A stretch of DNA of 46,609 nucleotides. Origin: CAIKNB01 sp041658705. GTDB lineage: Bacteria; Patescibacteriota; Patescibacteriia; 2-12-FULL-60-25. A program made the position numbers and the translations under genes. Location: NCBI GenBank assembly GCA_041658705.1, contig JBAZZT010000012.1:1-46609 (forward strand), given 5' to 3'. Under the pieces are notes generated by a model. The model saw only the letters and a program-made list of their open reading frames with translations. It was not told where the DNA came from and made no database searches. The number at the start of each line of letters is the position of its first letter. Within the stretch, counting starts at the first letter, position 1. Below are positions 16,799-24,760 of the stretch, piece after piece.

Positions 16799-17047
16799 AT
16801 GGAAAACGAACAAGCGCGCGAAGAATTCAAAGTCAGCGGCGAAGAGCTGCTGCGGAAAATCAAAGACTTGATCAAACAGGGCAACGCCCGACGCATCATC
16901 ATCAAAGATGAAAAGGGCGAGACCTTGGTCGAGATACCTTTGACCATCGGCGCCGTGGGCGCGCTCTTGGCCCCGGTCCTGGCCGCCGTCGGCGCCTTGG
17001 CCGCGCTGCTCACCAACTGCACCATCGTGGTGATCAAGAAAGATTAG
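16799..17047 (+). CDS. DUF4342 small protein
   Basis: The 82-residue protein matches what I know of DUF4342: an amphipathic N-terminal helix (FKVSGEELLRKIKDLIKQGN), a short beta pair (RRIIIKDEKGETLVEIPLTI) and a hydrophobic Gly/Ala-rich C-terminal segment (VGALLAPVLAAVGALAALL). It probably associates with the membrane. Function unknown. There is no clear SD sequence, and repeats of the gtaggggcgcatg type follow the stop. Confidence 0.85.
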   Translation: MENEQAREEFKVSGEELLRKIKDLIKQGNARRIIIKDEKGETLVEIPLTIGAVGALLAPVLAAVGALAALLTNCTIVVIKKD

Positions 17048-17048
17048 A

Positions 17049-17160
17049 GCGTAGGGGCGCATGGTCATGCGCCCACGTCGGTAGAGAGTAGAGGGTAGCC
17101 AGCTGTAGGGGCGCATGCCATGCGCCCAGCCAGGTAGACGGTAACCAAAAGTCCGTCGTC
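17049..17160. repeat. Two gtaggggcgcatg repeats and gtagagagtagagggtagcc words
   Basis: GTAGGGGCGCATGgtCATGCGCCC (17052) and GTAGGGGCGCATGcCATGCGCCC (17104) flank gtagagagtagagggtagcc; a third gtagacggtaacc follows. Confidence 0.8.
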
Positions 17161-17173
17161 CACATTATCTTCT

Positions 17174-17291
17174 GTCATTGCGAGCGCATAAAGTAAATGC
17201 GCGCGGCAATCTCTGAATTCCGGAGATTGCCGCGCGCTTTTCGGTGTATGCGCTCGCCACGGCGTTCGCGAACACCGTAGCTCGCAATGAC
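17174..17291. repeat. GTCATTGCGAG repeat carrying a nested palindrome
   Basis: This copy has both end arms (gtcattgcgagcgcat and ctcgcaatgac) and an inner palindrome around ctgaattccggagattg. It is 118 bp because CACGGCGTTCGCGAACACCG (17258-17277) is inserted into the right arm, splitting CTCGC. Confidence 0.85.
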
Positions 17292-17334
17292 AGCATCGTT
17301 TCATCCTCTCCCCCGCTTCCGCTATACTTGGGGC

Positions 17335-17577
17335 ATGAAAAATTTCTACGAAGCCATCGGTTGGTACGGCGTGTTTGCCATCCTCGCGGCTTATGCCCTG
17401 TCGAATTTTGAGCTGCTCAAATTGAACTCCCCTGCGTATATCATCCTGAATTTGACCGGATCGCTCGCCATCGCCCTCGAAGCCTCAAAAAAGAAAGACT
17501 ACCAGCCGGTCATCTTGAATGTGGTCTGGCTCTTGGTCGCCTTGATCGCGCTGGGTCGGTTGGTGGCGAAATTCTGA
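17335..17577 (+). CDS. CBU_0592-like small membrane protein
   Basis: From ATG 17335 the protein has 80 residues with three hydrophobic segments (YGVFAILAAYALSNF, YIILNLTGSLAIALEA, PVILNVVWLLVALIALGRLV). It resembles the CBU_0592-like membrane domain, whose role is unknown. A TATACT box ends 6 nt before the ATG, which suggests a leaderless mRNA. The longer frame upstream runs through the repeat and is rejected. Confidence 0.8.
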   Translation: MKNFYEAIGWYGVFAILAAYALSNFELLKLNSPAYIILNLTGSLAIALEASKKKDYQPVILNVVWLLVALIALGRLVAKF

Positions 17578-17589
17578 CTAAGAACAAAC

Positions 17590-17793
17590 GTCATCCTTGA
17601 GTCGCGTTTGACGCGACGAAGGATCTTCCTATGCCTTAAGGAATAAGTTAGACAGTAGACGGTAGGCTGTTGACGGTAGCCAGAGAAATAAAAAGGAAAT
17701 GTCATCCTCGAGCGAAGCGAAGGATCTTCCTATACCTTAAGGAATTGGAAGATCCTTCGGCCGTCAGACGGCCTCAAGAATGACATCCTCTTA
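17590..17793. repeat. Two gtcatccttgag...ggatcttcct repeats and gtagacggtag words
   Basis: A half copy (17590-17645) carries the small palindrome TCGCGTttgACGCGA (17602-17616). A full inverted pair (17701-17785) has gaggcc-gtctgacgg type arms and the tatagg/ccttaagg loop. Confidence 0.8.
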
Positions 17794-17795
17794 TT

Positions 17796-18356
17796 TTAAC
17801 GCGGCACTAGATGGCAGTCGCGGCAGCGCGCTTCATACAACTCGTCGCCGCCGACTTGGATGCGCGGCGCATCGTAGGGTGCAGGCGCGCCGTTGATGAG
17901 GCGTTGCGAGCGCGTCGCCGGTTCGCCGCAGCGCATGCACACGGCCGTCAATTTGGTGACCTTATCCGCTTTAGCCATGAGCAACGCCATGGTCTCGAAC
18001 GGTTGGCCGCGAAAATCAGTATCCAATCCGGCGACGATCACGCGCGAGCCTCGATCGACCAATTCGTCCGCCACGGTCGCGAGATCGGTCGGAAAAAATT
18101 GCGCTTCGTCAAAACACACGACGTGCGTGCCGGCGGCGCGCTCCAATGCCTCCGCTGGATCGGCGAGCGACACGCAAGCGCAACTTTTGCCGTCACGCGA
18201 GGCCACGGTGCCTCCGTCAGTGCGGTTGTCCACCACCGGTTTGAACACGATGATGGTTTTTTTTGCGATCTCCTCGCGCCGCACGCGGCGGATAAGTTCT
18301 TCGCTTTTTCCGCACGACATGCAACCGGCGATCACTTCGAGTGTACCTTTGGACAT
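17796..18356 (-). CDS. tdk: Thymidine kinase
   Basis: The 186-residue protein is a type II thymidine kinase. The P-loop is AGCMSCGKSEELIRR, the Walker B-like segment is VVCFDEAQFF, and the lasso region has Zn ligands CMRCG and CRDCH. The substrate-binding segment GLDTDFRGQPF is present. It phosphorylates thymidine to dTMP with ATP and is a salvage enzyme, which fits an organism with little nucleotide synthesis of its own. Length is normal. No SD sequence is visible. Confidence 0.95.
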   Translation of the reverse strand: MSKGTLEVIAGCMSCGKSEELIRRVRREEIAKKTIIVFKPVVDNRTDGGTVASRDGKSCACVSLADPAEALERAAGTHVVCFDEAQFFPTDLATVADELVDRGSRVIVAGLDTDFRGQPFETMALLMAKADKVTKLTAVCMRCGEPATRSQRLINGAPAPYDAPRIQVGGDELYEARCRDCHLVPR

Positions 18357-18691
18357 AAACTAGACGATAGAGGGTAGAGGGTAGCCCGACGTAGGGGCGC
18401 ATGCCATGCGCCCTGTCGGTAGACGGTAGCCAAGCTACTAGGTCAGTCTCTAAGCTATCTCCAAAGTCCGCCTCACGCAATGTGAATAAGATAGAAGCGC
18501 AGTAATCAGGAAGTAATTAATAAAAATTCCCGTAGGGGCAATTCATGAATTGCCCCTACGCGGCGGCCGCAGGGTCACCTATTCCGACATGGTAGTCCTT
18601 CGACCACGTAGAACGTGGCGCGGCTGGCTCAGGAACTATTTTTAGACATTAGCCCTTTTAGCTACTGTCTACCGTCTAAAAGCTAGCTATA
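18357..18691. repeat. Repeat-filled interval upstream of tdk
   Basis: It contains gatagagggtagagggtagcc, gtaggggcgcatgccatgcg (18391), a GTAGGGGC palindrome with core aattcatgaatt (18532-18559), a ggtagtccttcgacca...gctcaggaac word carrying CCACGTagaACGTGG (18604-18618), and ctactgtctaccgtcta. No gene is seen. Confidence 0.8.
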
Positions 18692-18733
18692 AGAAAACCG
18701 CCCGTGCGCCAAGTGTCGGCGCAGGGGCGGTCA
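18692..18733 (-). terminator. Terminator of the gene at 18738-19826
   Basis: On the minus strand CCGCCCctGCGCC-gacacttg-GGCGCacGGGCGG is followed by TTTTCTTA, four bases after the stop. Confidence 0.8.
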
Positions 18734-18737
18734 GGTA

Positions 18738-19826
18738 TCACGGAGTCGTTTCTTCGTTCTCGATGAAAGTCGAAATACCGATCACGAACTTTCCTCTCTG
18801 GCTAGTCAGGCGAATCAGCGTTCCCGGGACGAGCGTGGTCTTTCTCCACGCCGCGTTGCTCCCACCGCTGACGATCTCGAGCAGGGCGCGCGCCATCTCC
18901 GGTGAGAACACGAGGGCGAGCTTGCCGCAGCGACCGGAGGCGGTGAGGTCTTCCCACCAACGCAGGGCCGAATTCGGGATGGCTTCGACCACGCTGTTCC
19001 AATCCACGCCCGGCGCGTCGAGCACGGGGCGCAGCTTGAACGATCGACTGGTCTCGAGTTTGCCCTTGAGCAACCTGAAGGGCGCGCTCTGCTGATCCTC
19101 GAATTGGACATCTTGCACGTCTCCGACCTCGTTGCGCAGTGTGGCGTACGCGGCTTGCGCTGTTTCATGCGGTCGGTCCGTCTCGTCGAGCACCAGGATG
19201 ATCCAGGAGTTGCCCTCTTTCGAGAGCCAGCGCGGCACTTCGGGGCAGGCGCGTTCGAACCACGTCGGCCGCTGCCGGTAGACGGGCATGATGCCCGAGA
19301 TCCTGTCCGGCTCATCCCTTTCGCGCAGCACCGGTGCAAAGTGCGTGCGCTGGATCTGACGCATGATGCTCCTCTCGGGGGCTTCGCCTTGACCGAGCTC
19401 CGGCATCAGGATGTAGAGCGTCTCAACCTGCGCATTCGTGGGCAAAATCGCCGTGATCACCGAGTTGTGGTCGGTCACATAGACGACGCGCCCCGACCAG
19501 TAGTAAACGCCGTCCTTGCGACGGAATTCGTTCTTGGGTCGGCGCCCATGCCGCTCCTGTCGCGCTTCGACGGGAGCCAGCATATTCAGCTTGCCTTCGC
19601 GGCTCGGATGCATGAAGAGCCGGCGCGCATCTGCGCTCAAGACGCGGGAGCCAGCTAGCTCCTCGCGAATCATCTGTTCCGCCAAGTCGCGTTTGAGCGG
19701 ATGACGGATTACTGCGCTGATCTCGAATCGGCTGGCGCGTTCGGCCTCCAGCCTGCGCTGGATGGCATGAGCCTTGATTTCCGGCTCATTTTGGGGCGAA
19801 CGCTGCGCAACGGCCATTGGATGCAC
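18738..19826 (-). CDS. Hypothetical protein, unknown
   Basis: The 362-residue soluble protein starts with GTG at 19826 (MHPMAVAQRS) or ATG at 19817; the SD GGAAGG is closer to the GTG. It is charged and Arg-rich at the N-terminus (EPEIKAHAIQRRLEAERASR), has a helical segment, then what looks like an alpha-beta domain (RKDGVYYWSGRVVYVTDHN, VETLYILMPEL, SWIILVLDETDRP). The C-terminus (GKLALVFSPEMARALLEIV ... GTLIRLTSQRGKFVIGISTF) suggests further strands. No motif points to a function. It has its own terminator, high GC and an SD sequence, as other accessory genes here. Confidence 0.8.
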   Translation of the reverse strand: MHPMAVAQRSPQNEPEIKAHAIQRRLEAERASRFEISAVIRHPLKRDLAEQMIREELAGSRVLSADARRLFMHPSREGKLNMLAPVEARQERHGRRPKNEFRRKDGVYYWSGRVVYVTDHNSVITAILPTNAQVETLYILMPELGQGEAPERSIMRQIQRTHFAPVLRERDEPDRISGIMPVYRQRPTWFERACPEVPRWLSKEGNSWIILVLDETDRPHETAQAAYATLRNEVGDVQDVQFEDQQSAPFRLLKGKLETSRSFKLRPVLDAPGVDWNSVVEAIPNSALRWWEDLTASGRCGKLALVFSPEMARALLEIVSGGSNAAWRKTTLVPGTLIRLTSQRGKFVIGISTFIENEETTP

Positions 19827-20134
19827 TTTTCCACCTTCCTTCTTGAGCTAAAAGGTCCAGTTATCATTATACCCGACATGGGTTCATGAATCAGCTAATT
19901 TAGCTGATTTCTGCGTTTTTGTCAATAGCTGGCTGGTAGGGGCGTATGCCATGCGCCCTGTTATAAATCCCATCCCTACTCTGTCATCCTGAGCTTGTCG
20001 AAGGACCTTTATCAACCAGGATTTTATAAAGGTCCTTCGACTGCGCTGGCGCTGCGCTCAGGATGACAATTGTGTTAAACATGTATCCAAAAGGGCGCAT
20101 GACCATGCGCCCCTACGCTATATCATCTTGTTCT
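19827..20134. repeat. Repeats between the unknown gene and tsf
   Basis: The interval has a ggtaggggcgtatgccatgcg word (19935), a TGTCATCCTGAGC...GCTCAGGATGACA hairpin pair (19982-20068) and gggcgcatgaccatgcgccc (20092-20111). Nothing else is recognised. Confidence 0.75.
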
Positions 20135-20731
20135 TTATGCGTGCGCCATCTCCAGGCGGGAGAAACGGGCGATCACGATTTTTTCGCCGGTCTTGGCGAT
20201 GAGTTCGGTCAGCAGCGCCTCGACTGTCTTGTCGTCATCTTTGAAGAAAGTTTGTTTCATGAGGCAGACGTCCGAGTACCATTTGTTGAGTTTGCCTTCC
20301 ACGATTTTGGCTTTGATCTCATCCGGCTTGTTCTCGCTTGCCAGCTCTTCCATGAATAGCGCGCGCTGCTTATCCATGACCTCGGCCGGGATATTTTCCG
20401 GCGCGACGTATTCGGGATTCATGGCCGCGATTTGCATCGCCATGTCATTGGCGAAATTCACGAAATCCTGGTTGAGCGCCACGAAGTCGGTCTCGCATTG
20501 CACTTCGACGATGGCCGCGAGTCTGCGGTTGTGGTGCAGGTAGCTCGCCAAGATGCCTTCGGACACGGTGCGTTCGGCGTTTTTCCTGGCCGCTTTGGCT
20601 GCGCCTTTTTTGCGCAGGATGTCCGTGGCTTTCGCCATGTCGCCGCCCGCTTCCTCGAGCGCTTGCTTACAATCGACCACACCAGCGCCGGTCTGATTGC
20701 GCAGTTCCATCACGCTTTTTGCGTCTGCCAT
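20135..20731 (-). CDS. tsf: Elongation factor Ts
   Basis: From ATG 20731 the protein has 198 residues; the longer frame upstream lies in repeats. The N-terminal motif LRNQTGAGVVDCKQALEEAG and the core CETDFVALN are diagnostic. The short length resembles the single-core EF-Ts of Thermus rather than the 280-residue form of E. coli. It exchanges GDP for GTP on EF-Tu. It follows rpsB on the same strand with a 75-bp gap, the common order. No SD sequence is present. Confidence 0.96.
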   Translation of the reverse strand: MADAKSVMELRNQTGAGVVDCKQALEEAGGDMAKATDILRKKGAAKAARKNAERTVSEGILASYLHHNRRLAAIVEVQCETDFVALNQDFVNFANDMAMQIAAMNPEYVAPENIPAEVMDKQRALFMEELASENKPDEIKAKIVEGKLNKWYSDVCLMKQTFFKDDDKTVEALLTELIAKTGEKIVIARFSRLEMAHA

Positions 20732-20806
20732 ATAGTAGGCTGTAGGCTGTAGACGATAGGCAGTAGCCAAACCCTTGCTACTTGCTACTCGCTACTTATT
20801 TTTATT

Positions 20807-21559
20807 TTATTTATTAGCCGAAGGATTCTCGCGTTGCACTAATGCGCCGCCGAGGCGGGCGCGGGCCGATTCCCATTCCTGGCGGCCTTCTTTGCAGGCC
20901 AGCGCGATGAGACCCGTCATGAGCTCGATGGCTTTGACCGCGTCGTCGTTCGACGGAATCGGATAATCCACGTCGGACGGATTCACGTTGGAGTCGCAGA
21001 TGGCGACGATCTTGACTCCGCGGCGCTTTGCTTCCTCGAGCGCAGTCTTGTCTTTGCGGATGTCCAAGATGAACACGACTTCGGGGATGCGCGCCATGTC
21101 CTGGATGCCGCCGATCTTCTCGTCCAGCTTCTTGATCTTCTCCGAGATTTTTTGCTGTTCGAATTTTGTGTACTTAGCCAGCTCTCCGCGCTCTTGCTTG
21201 CGCTTCAGATCCTTGAACAGGCGCAACTGTTGGGCGATGACCGAAAAGTTGGTCATGGTGCCGCCGAGCCAGCGCTTGTTGACGTACGGCATGGCGCACG
21301 ACTGCGCGGCTTTTTCCACCAGCTCGCTGGCCTGCTTCTTGGTGCCCACGAAGAGCACGCTGCCGCCGCGTTGCGCGACGGATTTAACGAAACCCATGGC
21401 GCGTTCGAGCGCCTTTTGGGTCTCTTCAAGATTGATGATATGGATCCCCTGGCGGTGGCCGAAGATGTACTTTTTCATCTTCGGATGCCACTTGGAGGTC
21501 TGGTGTCCAAAATGGACACCGGCTTGCAGGAGCTCTACAAGCGTAGGTGACTTGGGCAT
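20807..21559 (-). CDS. rpsB: Small-subunit ribosomal protein S2
   Basis: The 250-residue protein has the S2 landmarks LLQAGVHFGHQTSKWHPKM, YIFGHRQGIHIINLEET, FVGTKKQA, KRWLGGTMTNF and CDSNVNPSDVDYPIPSNDDA. It binds the 30S head-body junction and recruits S1. The start at 21559 has no SD. A promoter at 21720-21748 and a leader of about 150 nt with a strong hairpin precede it, and tsf follows in the probable operon. Confidence 0.97.
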   Translation of the reverse strand: MPKSPTLVELLQAGVHFGHQTSKWHPKMKKYIFGHRQGIHIINLEETQKALERAMGFVKSVAQRGGSVLFVGTKKQASELVEKAAQSCAMPYVNKRWLGGTMTNFSVIAQQLRLFKDLKRKQERGELAKYTKFEQQKISEKIKKLDEKIGGIQDMARIPEVVFILDIRKDKTALEEAKRRGVKIVAICDSNVNPSDVDYPIPSNDDAVKAIELMTGLIALACKEGRQEWESARARLGGALVQRENPSANK

Positions 21560-21712
21560 ATTGTGCTGTGCCTTTTAGCCTCTCCACCGCAGCCCAGGGA
21601 CCCGGCATGTCACAAGGAGATGCAGGGAGGCGCCACGGCACGTCGCTCAAGAGCGACCGTGCCAACTGGACTTATGTTGCGGCAGATGTGAGTTAATTTT
21701 AGAAATTTGAGG
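21560..21712 (-). promoter_or_regulatory. rpsB mRNA leader with strong hairpin
   Basis: The transcribed leader contains GGCACGGTCGCT-cttg-AGCGACGTGCC, a stem of about 11 pairs, and further pairing between CCCAGGGACC and GGTCCCTGGG-like segments. Ribosomal protein operons are often autoregulated through such leaders; that this one binds S2 is inferred only. Confidence 0.45.
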
Positions 21713-21719
21713 CGCGAGA

Positions 21720-21748
21720 AATATAACAAAAGACGCTAAAATTGGCAA
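21720..21748 (-). promoter_or_regulatory. Promoter of rpsB-tsf
   Basis: On the minus strand TTGCCA and TATATT are separated by exactly 17 nt, each with 5 of 6 consensus bases. Confidence 0.7.
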
Positions 21749-21796
21749 GGGCCGGTCGTGTTCCTGCCTTAAGTTCAGTGAAAAATAAGAAGGGTG

Positions 21797-21899
21797 TCAT
21801 TCTGAACGCAGACCCGTCCGACGGGTCGGAGTGAAGAATCTTCCGATTCCTTAAGGTATAGGAAGATCCTTCGGCCGTCTGACGGCCTCAAGGATGACA
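21797..21899. repeat. gtcattctgaa...caaggatgaca repeat with GACCCGTccgACGGGTC
   Basis: An inverted pair around ttccttaaggtatagg. The left arm carries a small palindrome GACCCGT-ccg-ACGGGTC (21811-21827) and the right arm the related gccgtctgacggc. Confidence 0.8.
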
Positions 21900-21911
21900 A
21901 TTATTTTAAAC

Positions 21912-21979
21912 GCACACCCCCGGCTGAAACAGGTGGGGTTTGTGGATAAAAAAGCGCCCCGCAAACTGGATTGCGGGGC
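21912..21979 (-). terminator. Terminator of the first lipoprotein of the trio
   Basis: On the minus strand GCCCCGCAA-tccagt-TTGCGGGGC is followed by GCTTTTTTATCC. It lies 17 nt beyond the stop at 21996. A weaker stem (CACCCC...GGGGTTTG) follows to 21912. Confidence 0.8.
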
Positions 21980-21995
21980 TTGGCTGTTTCATCCC

Positions 21996-22874
21996 TCACG
22001 GGACTTTGAGGAAAAGATCTTTGCGCAGCGGTGGCTGGTAATGTTGCACGTAGGTCAGGATGCCGCCGGTGGCGCCCTGCACGAGCCAGCCCACCAACCC
22101 GCCGTTGTGGTAGATTTCTGCGCTGCCCAGGCAGGTGTCCCAGCAGGCGTATGACTGCGTGCTGGCGTTGATGTTGGGATGCAGGCCCGGGGCGATGGAG
22201 ACTTCTATCTTGCTCACGAGCAAACCCAAATCGCAGAGCACGAAGTCGTCGCTGGCGAGCGGCGCGATGCAGTTGCCCGCCACGCCTTTGAACGGATCTG
22301 CCCAGAGGTAGACGATGTCGCCTCCAAACGGCACCACGGCTCCGGCCAAACCCACGTTCCAGGCAGCGGCGTCGGGATGCGGCCAGGCGTAGCAGATCCA
22401 CCAGCCGGCCTGCGGAATCGGACCACACAAGCCGGTGGGGACCGGCTCTTCGACGACATCGATGGTGTCGACGCTTGCGTCAAAGACGTCATCAGGCGCA
22501 TCGACGGAATCAATGGCCGCGTCGGCATCTTCAATGGGCGCATCCGCATCTTCGATGGTTGCGTCGACGGGATCGACGGCCGCATCTTCGGCGCTTGCAT
22601 CGCCGTCGTCGGTAGCGACATCATCCGGAGCCTCGACCGAGCTTTCGCTCTCGAGAGGCTCGAAGTGATCTTCCGACGGTTCAAGACCGCCGTCTGAAAC
22701 TTCCTCTTCCGCGCTGTCCGGCGCCCCCTCTGGGCTGACGGAAACGTCGATCGGAGGCACGTGCGCGTCCCAAGCGGCATCATTTTCCGCCTCGGCCGTG
22801 CCTTTGGTATTCAAGGTGCATCCCGCGCCAAAGAACAGGCTCAACACGATCGTCCAACACGCTTCCCTTCCCAT
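21996..22874 (-). CDS. Lipoprotein with Asp/Ala-rich linker, trio member 1
   Basis: The 292-residue protein begins with a lipoprotein signal (WTIVLSLFFGAGC, Cys19). Residues 30-140 are a low-complexity acidic linker made of DA, ED and DV steps (ATIEDADAPIEDADAAIDSV). The C-terminal 140 residues form a Cys-containing domain: CGPIPQAGWWICYAW, WADPFKGVAGNCIAP, DDFVLCDLG, YACWDTC, and the end DLFLKVP. The domain is shared with the protein at 22996-23742 (about half the residues) and more distantly with 23811-24422. I do not know the family. SD AAGGAGA precedes the ATG. Probably an outward-facing lipid-anchored protein. Confidence 0.85.
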   Translation of the reverse strand: MGREACWTIVLSLFFGAGCTLNTKGTAEAENDAAWDAHVPPIDVSVSPEGAPDSAEEEVSDGGLEPSEDHFEPLESESSVEAPDDVATDDGDASAEDAAVDPVDATIEDADAPIEDADAAIDSVDAPDDVFDASVDTIDVVEEPVPTGLCGPIPQAGWWICYAWPHPDAAAWNVGLAGAVVPFGGDIVYLWADPFKGVAGNCIAPLASDDFVLCDLGLLVSKIEVSIAPGLHPNINASTQSYACWDTCLGSAEIYHNGGLVGWLVQGATGGILTYVQHYQPPLRKDLFLKVP

Positions 22875-22949
22875 TCGATTCTCCTTGCAAAGGACAAAGA
22901 TCAGAGATCAACAATCTTCGATTGACCTGCGTTCTTTGTCTTTTGGATG

Positions 22950-22989
22950 AAGAAAAGCGCCTCGCATGCATGGTACACGGAGGCGCTTG
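22950..22989 (-). terminator. Hairpin between trio members 2 and 1
   Basis: AAGCGCCTC and GAGGCGCTT (with a GGAGG variation) form a stem just after the stop of 22996-23742, followed on the minus strand by TTCTTC. It may stop most transcripts or shield the 3' end. Confidence 0.6.
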
Positions 22990-22995
22990 AAGTTG

Positions 22996-23742
22996 TCACG
23001 GAGCCTTGAAGAACAGGTCGTTGCGGGTGGGCGCGTTGTAGTGCGCCACGTAGGTCAGGATTCCCGTGGGGGTCTCCTGCGCCAGTCCGCCTAAGGTCTT
23101 GCCGTCATGGTAGATGGCGGCTTTGCCCGGACAGGTGCTGCCGCAAGCGTAGGGCGGCGTCGTGCTCGCGTTGATGTGGGCGTGGGGGCCGGGAGCGAAG
23201 GAGACCTCCCAATTCTTGCCCAAATCCTCCAAAGCGCACAGGACGAAGTCGTCCAAGGGCGTCGGGGCGATGCAGTGTCCGAACTTGCCGCTGAACGGGT
23301 CGGCCCACTTGAGCTCGGTCGTATCTCCGGGCTTGACGATCGCGCCGGCCAGACCTAGCAGCAGCGTGCCGCTGTCAGGATACTCGAGGGCGTAGCAGAA
23401 CCACCAACCGACGGGCGGGATGGGTCCGCACGGTCCGACAGGCTGCGGCTCCTCGGGAGCATCGGCTTCCTCCGCTGCGGCGTCGATGACGTCAACGATG
23501 ACGTCTTCGCCGGCTTCAGCCTCCTTCGACGGGGCGTCGGCCTTGTGTTCCAGATGCGCGTCGGACGTTTCCGCCTGACCGTCGTACGATTCCTCGACCG
23601 TGACGTCGTGCTTTGGCGCGTCCTTTTTCGCCCCTGAATCGGCGGCGTCCGTTTGGTTGTCTTCGAACAACGCGCTGAACTCGTCTCCGCCGCAACCCAG
23701 AATCCAGACTGCTGATACTGACATGAGAAAGAGCTTCTTCAT
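22996..23742 (-). CDS. Lipoprotein with Asp/Ala-rich linker, trio member 2
   Basis: From ATG 23742, chosen for the SD TTAGGAGGC 8 nt upstream, the protein has 248 residues; longer frames are rejected. The signal peptide is MKKLFLMSVSAVWILGC with Cys17 lipidated. An acidic linker (about residues 25-100, EAGEDVIVDVIDAAAEEADA) precedes the shared domain: CGPIPPVGWWFCYAL, WADPFSGKFGHCIAP, DDFVLCALE, YACGSTC and the end DLFFKAP. Six Cys are at the same places as in trio member 1. It begins 16 nt after the hairpin of the preceding gene, so the three genes probably form one operon running from 24422 to 21996. Confidence 0.85.
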   Translation of the reverse strand: MKKLFLMSVSAVWILGCGGDEFSALFEDNQTDAADSGAKKDAPKHDVTVEESYDGQAETSDAHLEHKADAPSKEAEAGEDVIVDVIDAAAEEADAPEEPQPVGPCGPIPPVGWWFCYALEYPDSGTLLLGLAGAIVKPGDTTELKWADPFSGKFGHCIAPTPLDDFVLCALEDLGKNWEVSFAPGPHAHINASTTPPYACGSTCPGKAAIYHDGKTLGGLAQETPTGILTYVAHYNAPTRNDLFFKAP

Positions 23743-23758
23743 CGTCTTGCCTCCTAAT

Positions 23759-23796
23759 GAAAGCGCCCCGCGTGCAGTGTACAGCGGGGCGCTTGA
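23759..23796 (-). terminator. Hairpin between trio members 3 and 2
   Basis: AAGCGCCCCGC pairs with GCGGGGCGCTT around tgtacactgcac. On the minus strand the following bases are TCATTAGGAGG, so the U-tract is short and the hairpin abuts the next SD. Confidence 0.55.
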
Positions 23797-23810
23797 GCAG
23801 TCATGGCGCC

Positions 23811-24422
23811 TTACGGCACCACGAAGAGCTGATTGGCGGTCTTGGGATCCTCGTCCGACGCCTTGAGAGCGCCGTCGTACTTGCCGTCCTTGAAGGATCC
23901 GGCGACCGTCGAGCCCACGCTCGCCACGTACGTCCCCACCGTGGTGACGTTGCCCTTGGCATCGATCTGCGAGAAAGCGTGCTGCGAGATTCCGCCGGTC
24001 ACGCTGTTGTCGCCGACGCCGGTCAGGAAGTAGATCCTGGTGCCGCTGTAGGCCGGGCCGAAGTCGCAAGTGATGTCGTTCTCACTCGCGAAGGCCGCGA
24101 CGCAGCCGGGGAAGGGATCGGTGAAGGCGACGTCCGCCTTGTTGGCGAAGGCCGGGTACATGACCAGGCCCGCGAACTTGATGGTCCCCTCGCCTCGGGG
24201 ATCAGGCGCCGTGAAGGTAACGGCAGCGTGCTTCTCGATCACGATCACGCTGGGAGCGTCGACCGAGGACGTGGCCTCGGGCGTGGCGTCGACGGCGGGG
24301 GTCACATCGACCGCCGCGTCACTCTCCGGGACCACCACTTCGGGCTGCCCCAGATTGTCGCCACAGGCGGCCAAGAGGGCCGCGACGAACAGAGTCGAAC
24401 CGACGATGAGAGCCTTGGTCAT
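23811..24422 (-). CDS. Lipoprotein, trio member 3 (divergent)
   Basis: The 203-residue protein has a lipoprotein signal (VGSTLFVAALLAAC, Cys20) and a shorter acidic linker (ESDAAVDVTPAVDATPEA). The C-terminal domain keeps the core seen in the other two, FTDPFPGCVAAF ... NDITCDFG and the end NQLFVVP, but lacks the GWW[IF]CYA part and the YAC..TC pair. SD AAAGGAG precedes the ATG. It is the first gene of the probable operon. Function unknown. Confidence 0.82.
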   Translation of the reverse strand: MTKALIVGSTLFVAALLAACGDNLGQPEVVVPESDAAVDVTPAVDATPEATSSVDAPSVIVIEKHAAVTFTAPDPRGEGTIKFAGLVMYPAFANKADVAFTDPFPGCVAAFASENDITCDFGPAYSGTRIYFLTGVGDNSVTGGISQHAFSQIDAKGNVTTVGTYVASVGSTVAGSFKDGKYDGALKASDEDPKTANQLFVVP

Positions 24423-24535
24423 GCGAAACTCCTTTTTTCCGCTGAAATGAGCTGTTTGTGCTGCCAGAACTACCGAATGTCATATCCCACCATAAAACGG
24501 CCTACATGTCAAATCCCGACGCTGCCGTTTTTAGG

Positions 24536-24760
24536 CTACTTTGGACGGTCCAAACCCTGGACAAAAGGTATGCCGCGGCTCCGCGCGATGTCGCGGGCTT
24601 TTTGGTTGAGCGCTTCGATACCCTTCTCGTCAGCCGCTTCACCGACGACTTCGAACAGAAAATTGTCGACCAGCGGTTCCATCTCGCCCGGCAAGGGGAA
24701 CCAGCGCATGGCACTGACCTTACCGCGCGATTCGTGCACCAAAATCTTGAAACGCGACAT
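24536..24760 (-). CDS. Small protein, unknown (74 residues)
   Basis: MSRFKILVHESRGKVSAMRW... is a soluble protein with a plausible beta-alpha pattern (KILVHES, FLFEVVGEAADEKGIEALNQKARDIARSRG). The SD GGGAG lies 7 nt upstream of ATG 24760. I recognise no family. Alternative overlapping frames (24502-24867) are Cys/Arg-rich shadows. It precedes the lipoprotein trio by 110 bp on the same strand. Confidence 0.65.
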   Translation of the reverse strand: MSRFKILVHESRGKVSAMRWFPLPGEMEPLVDNFLFEVVGEAADEKGIEALNQKARDIARSRGIPFVQGLDRPK

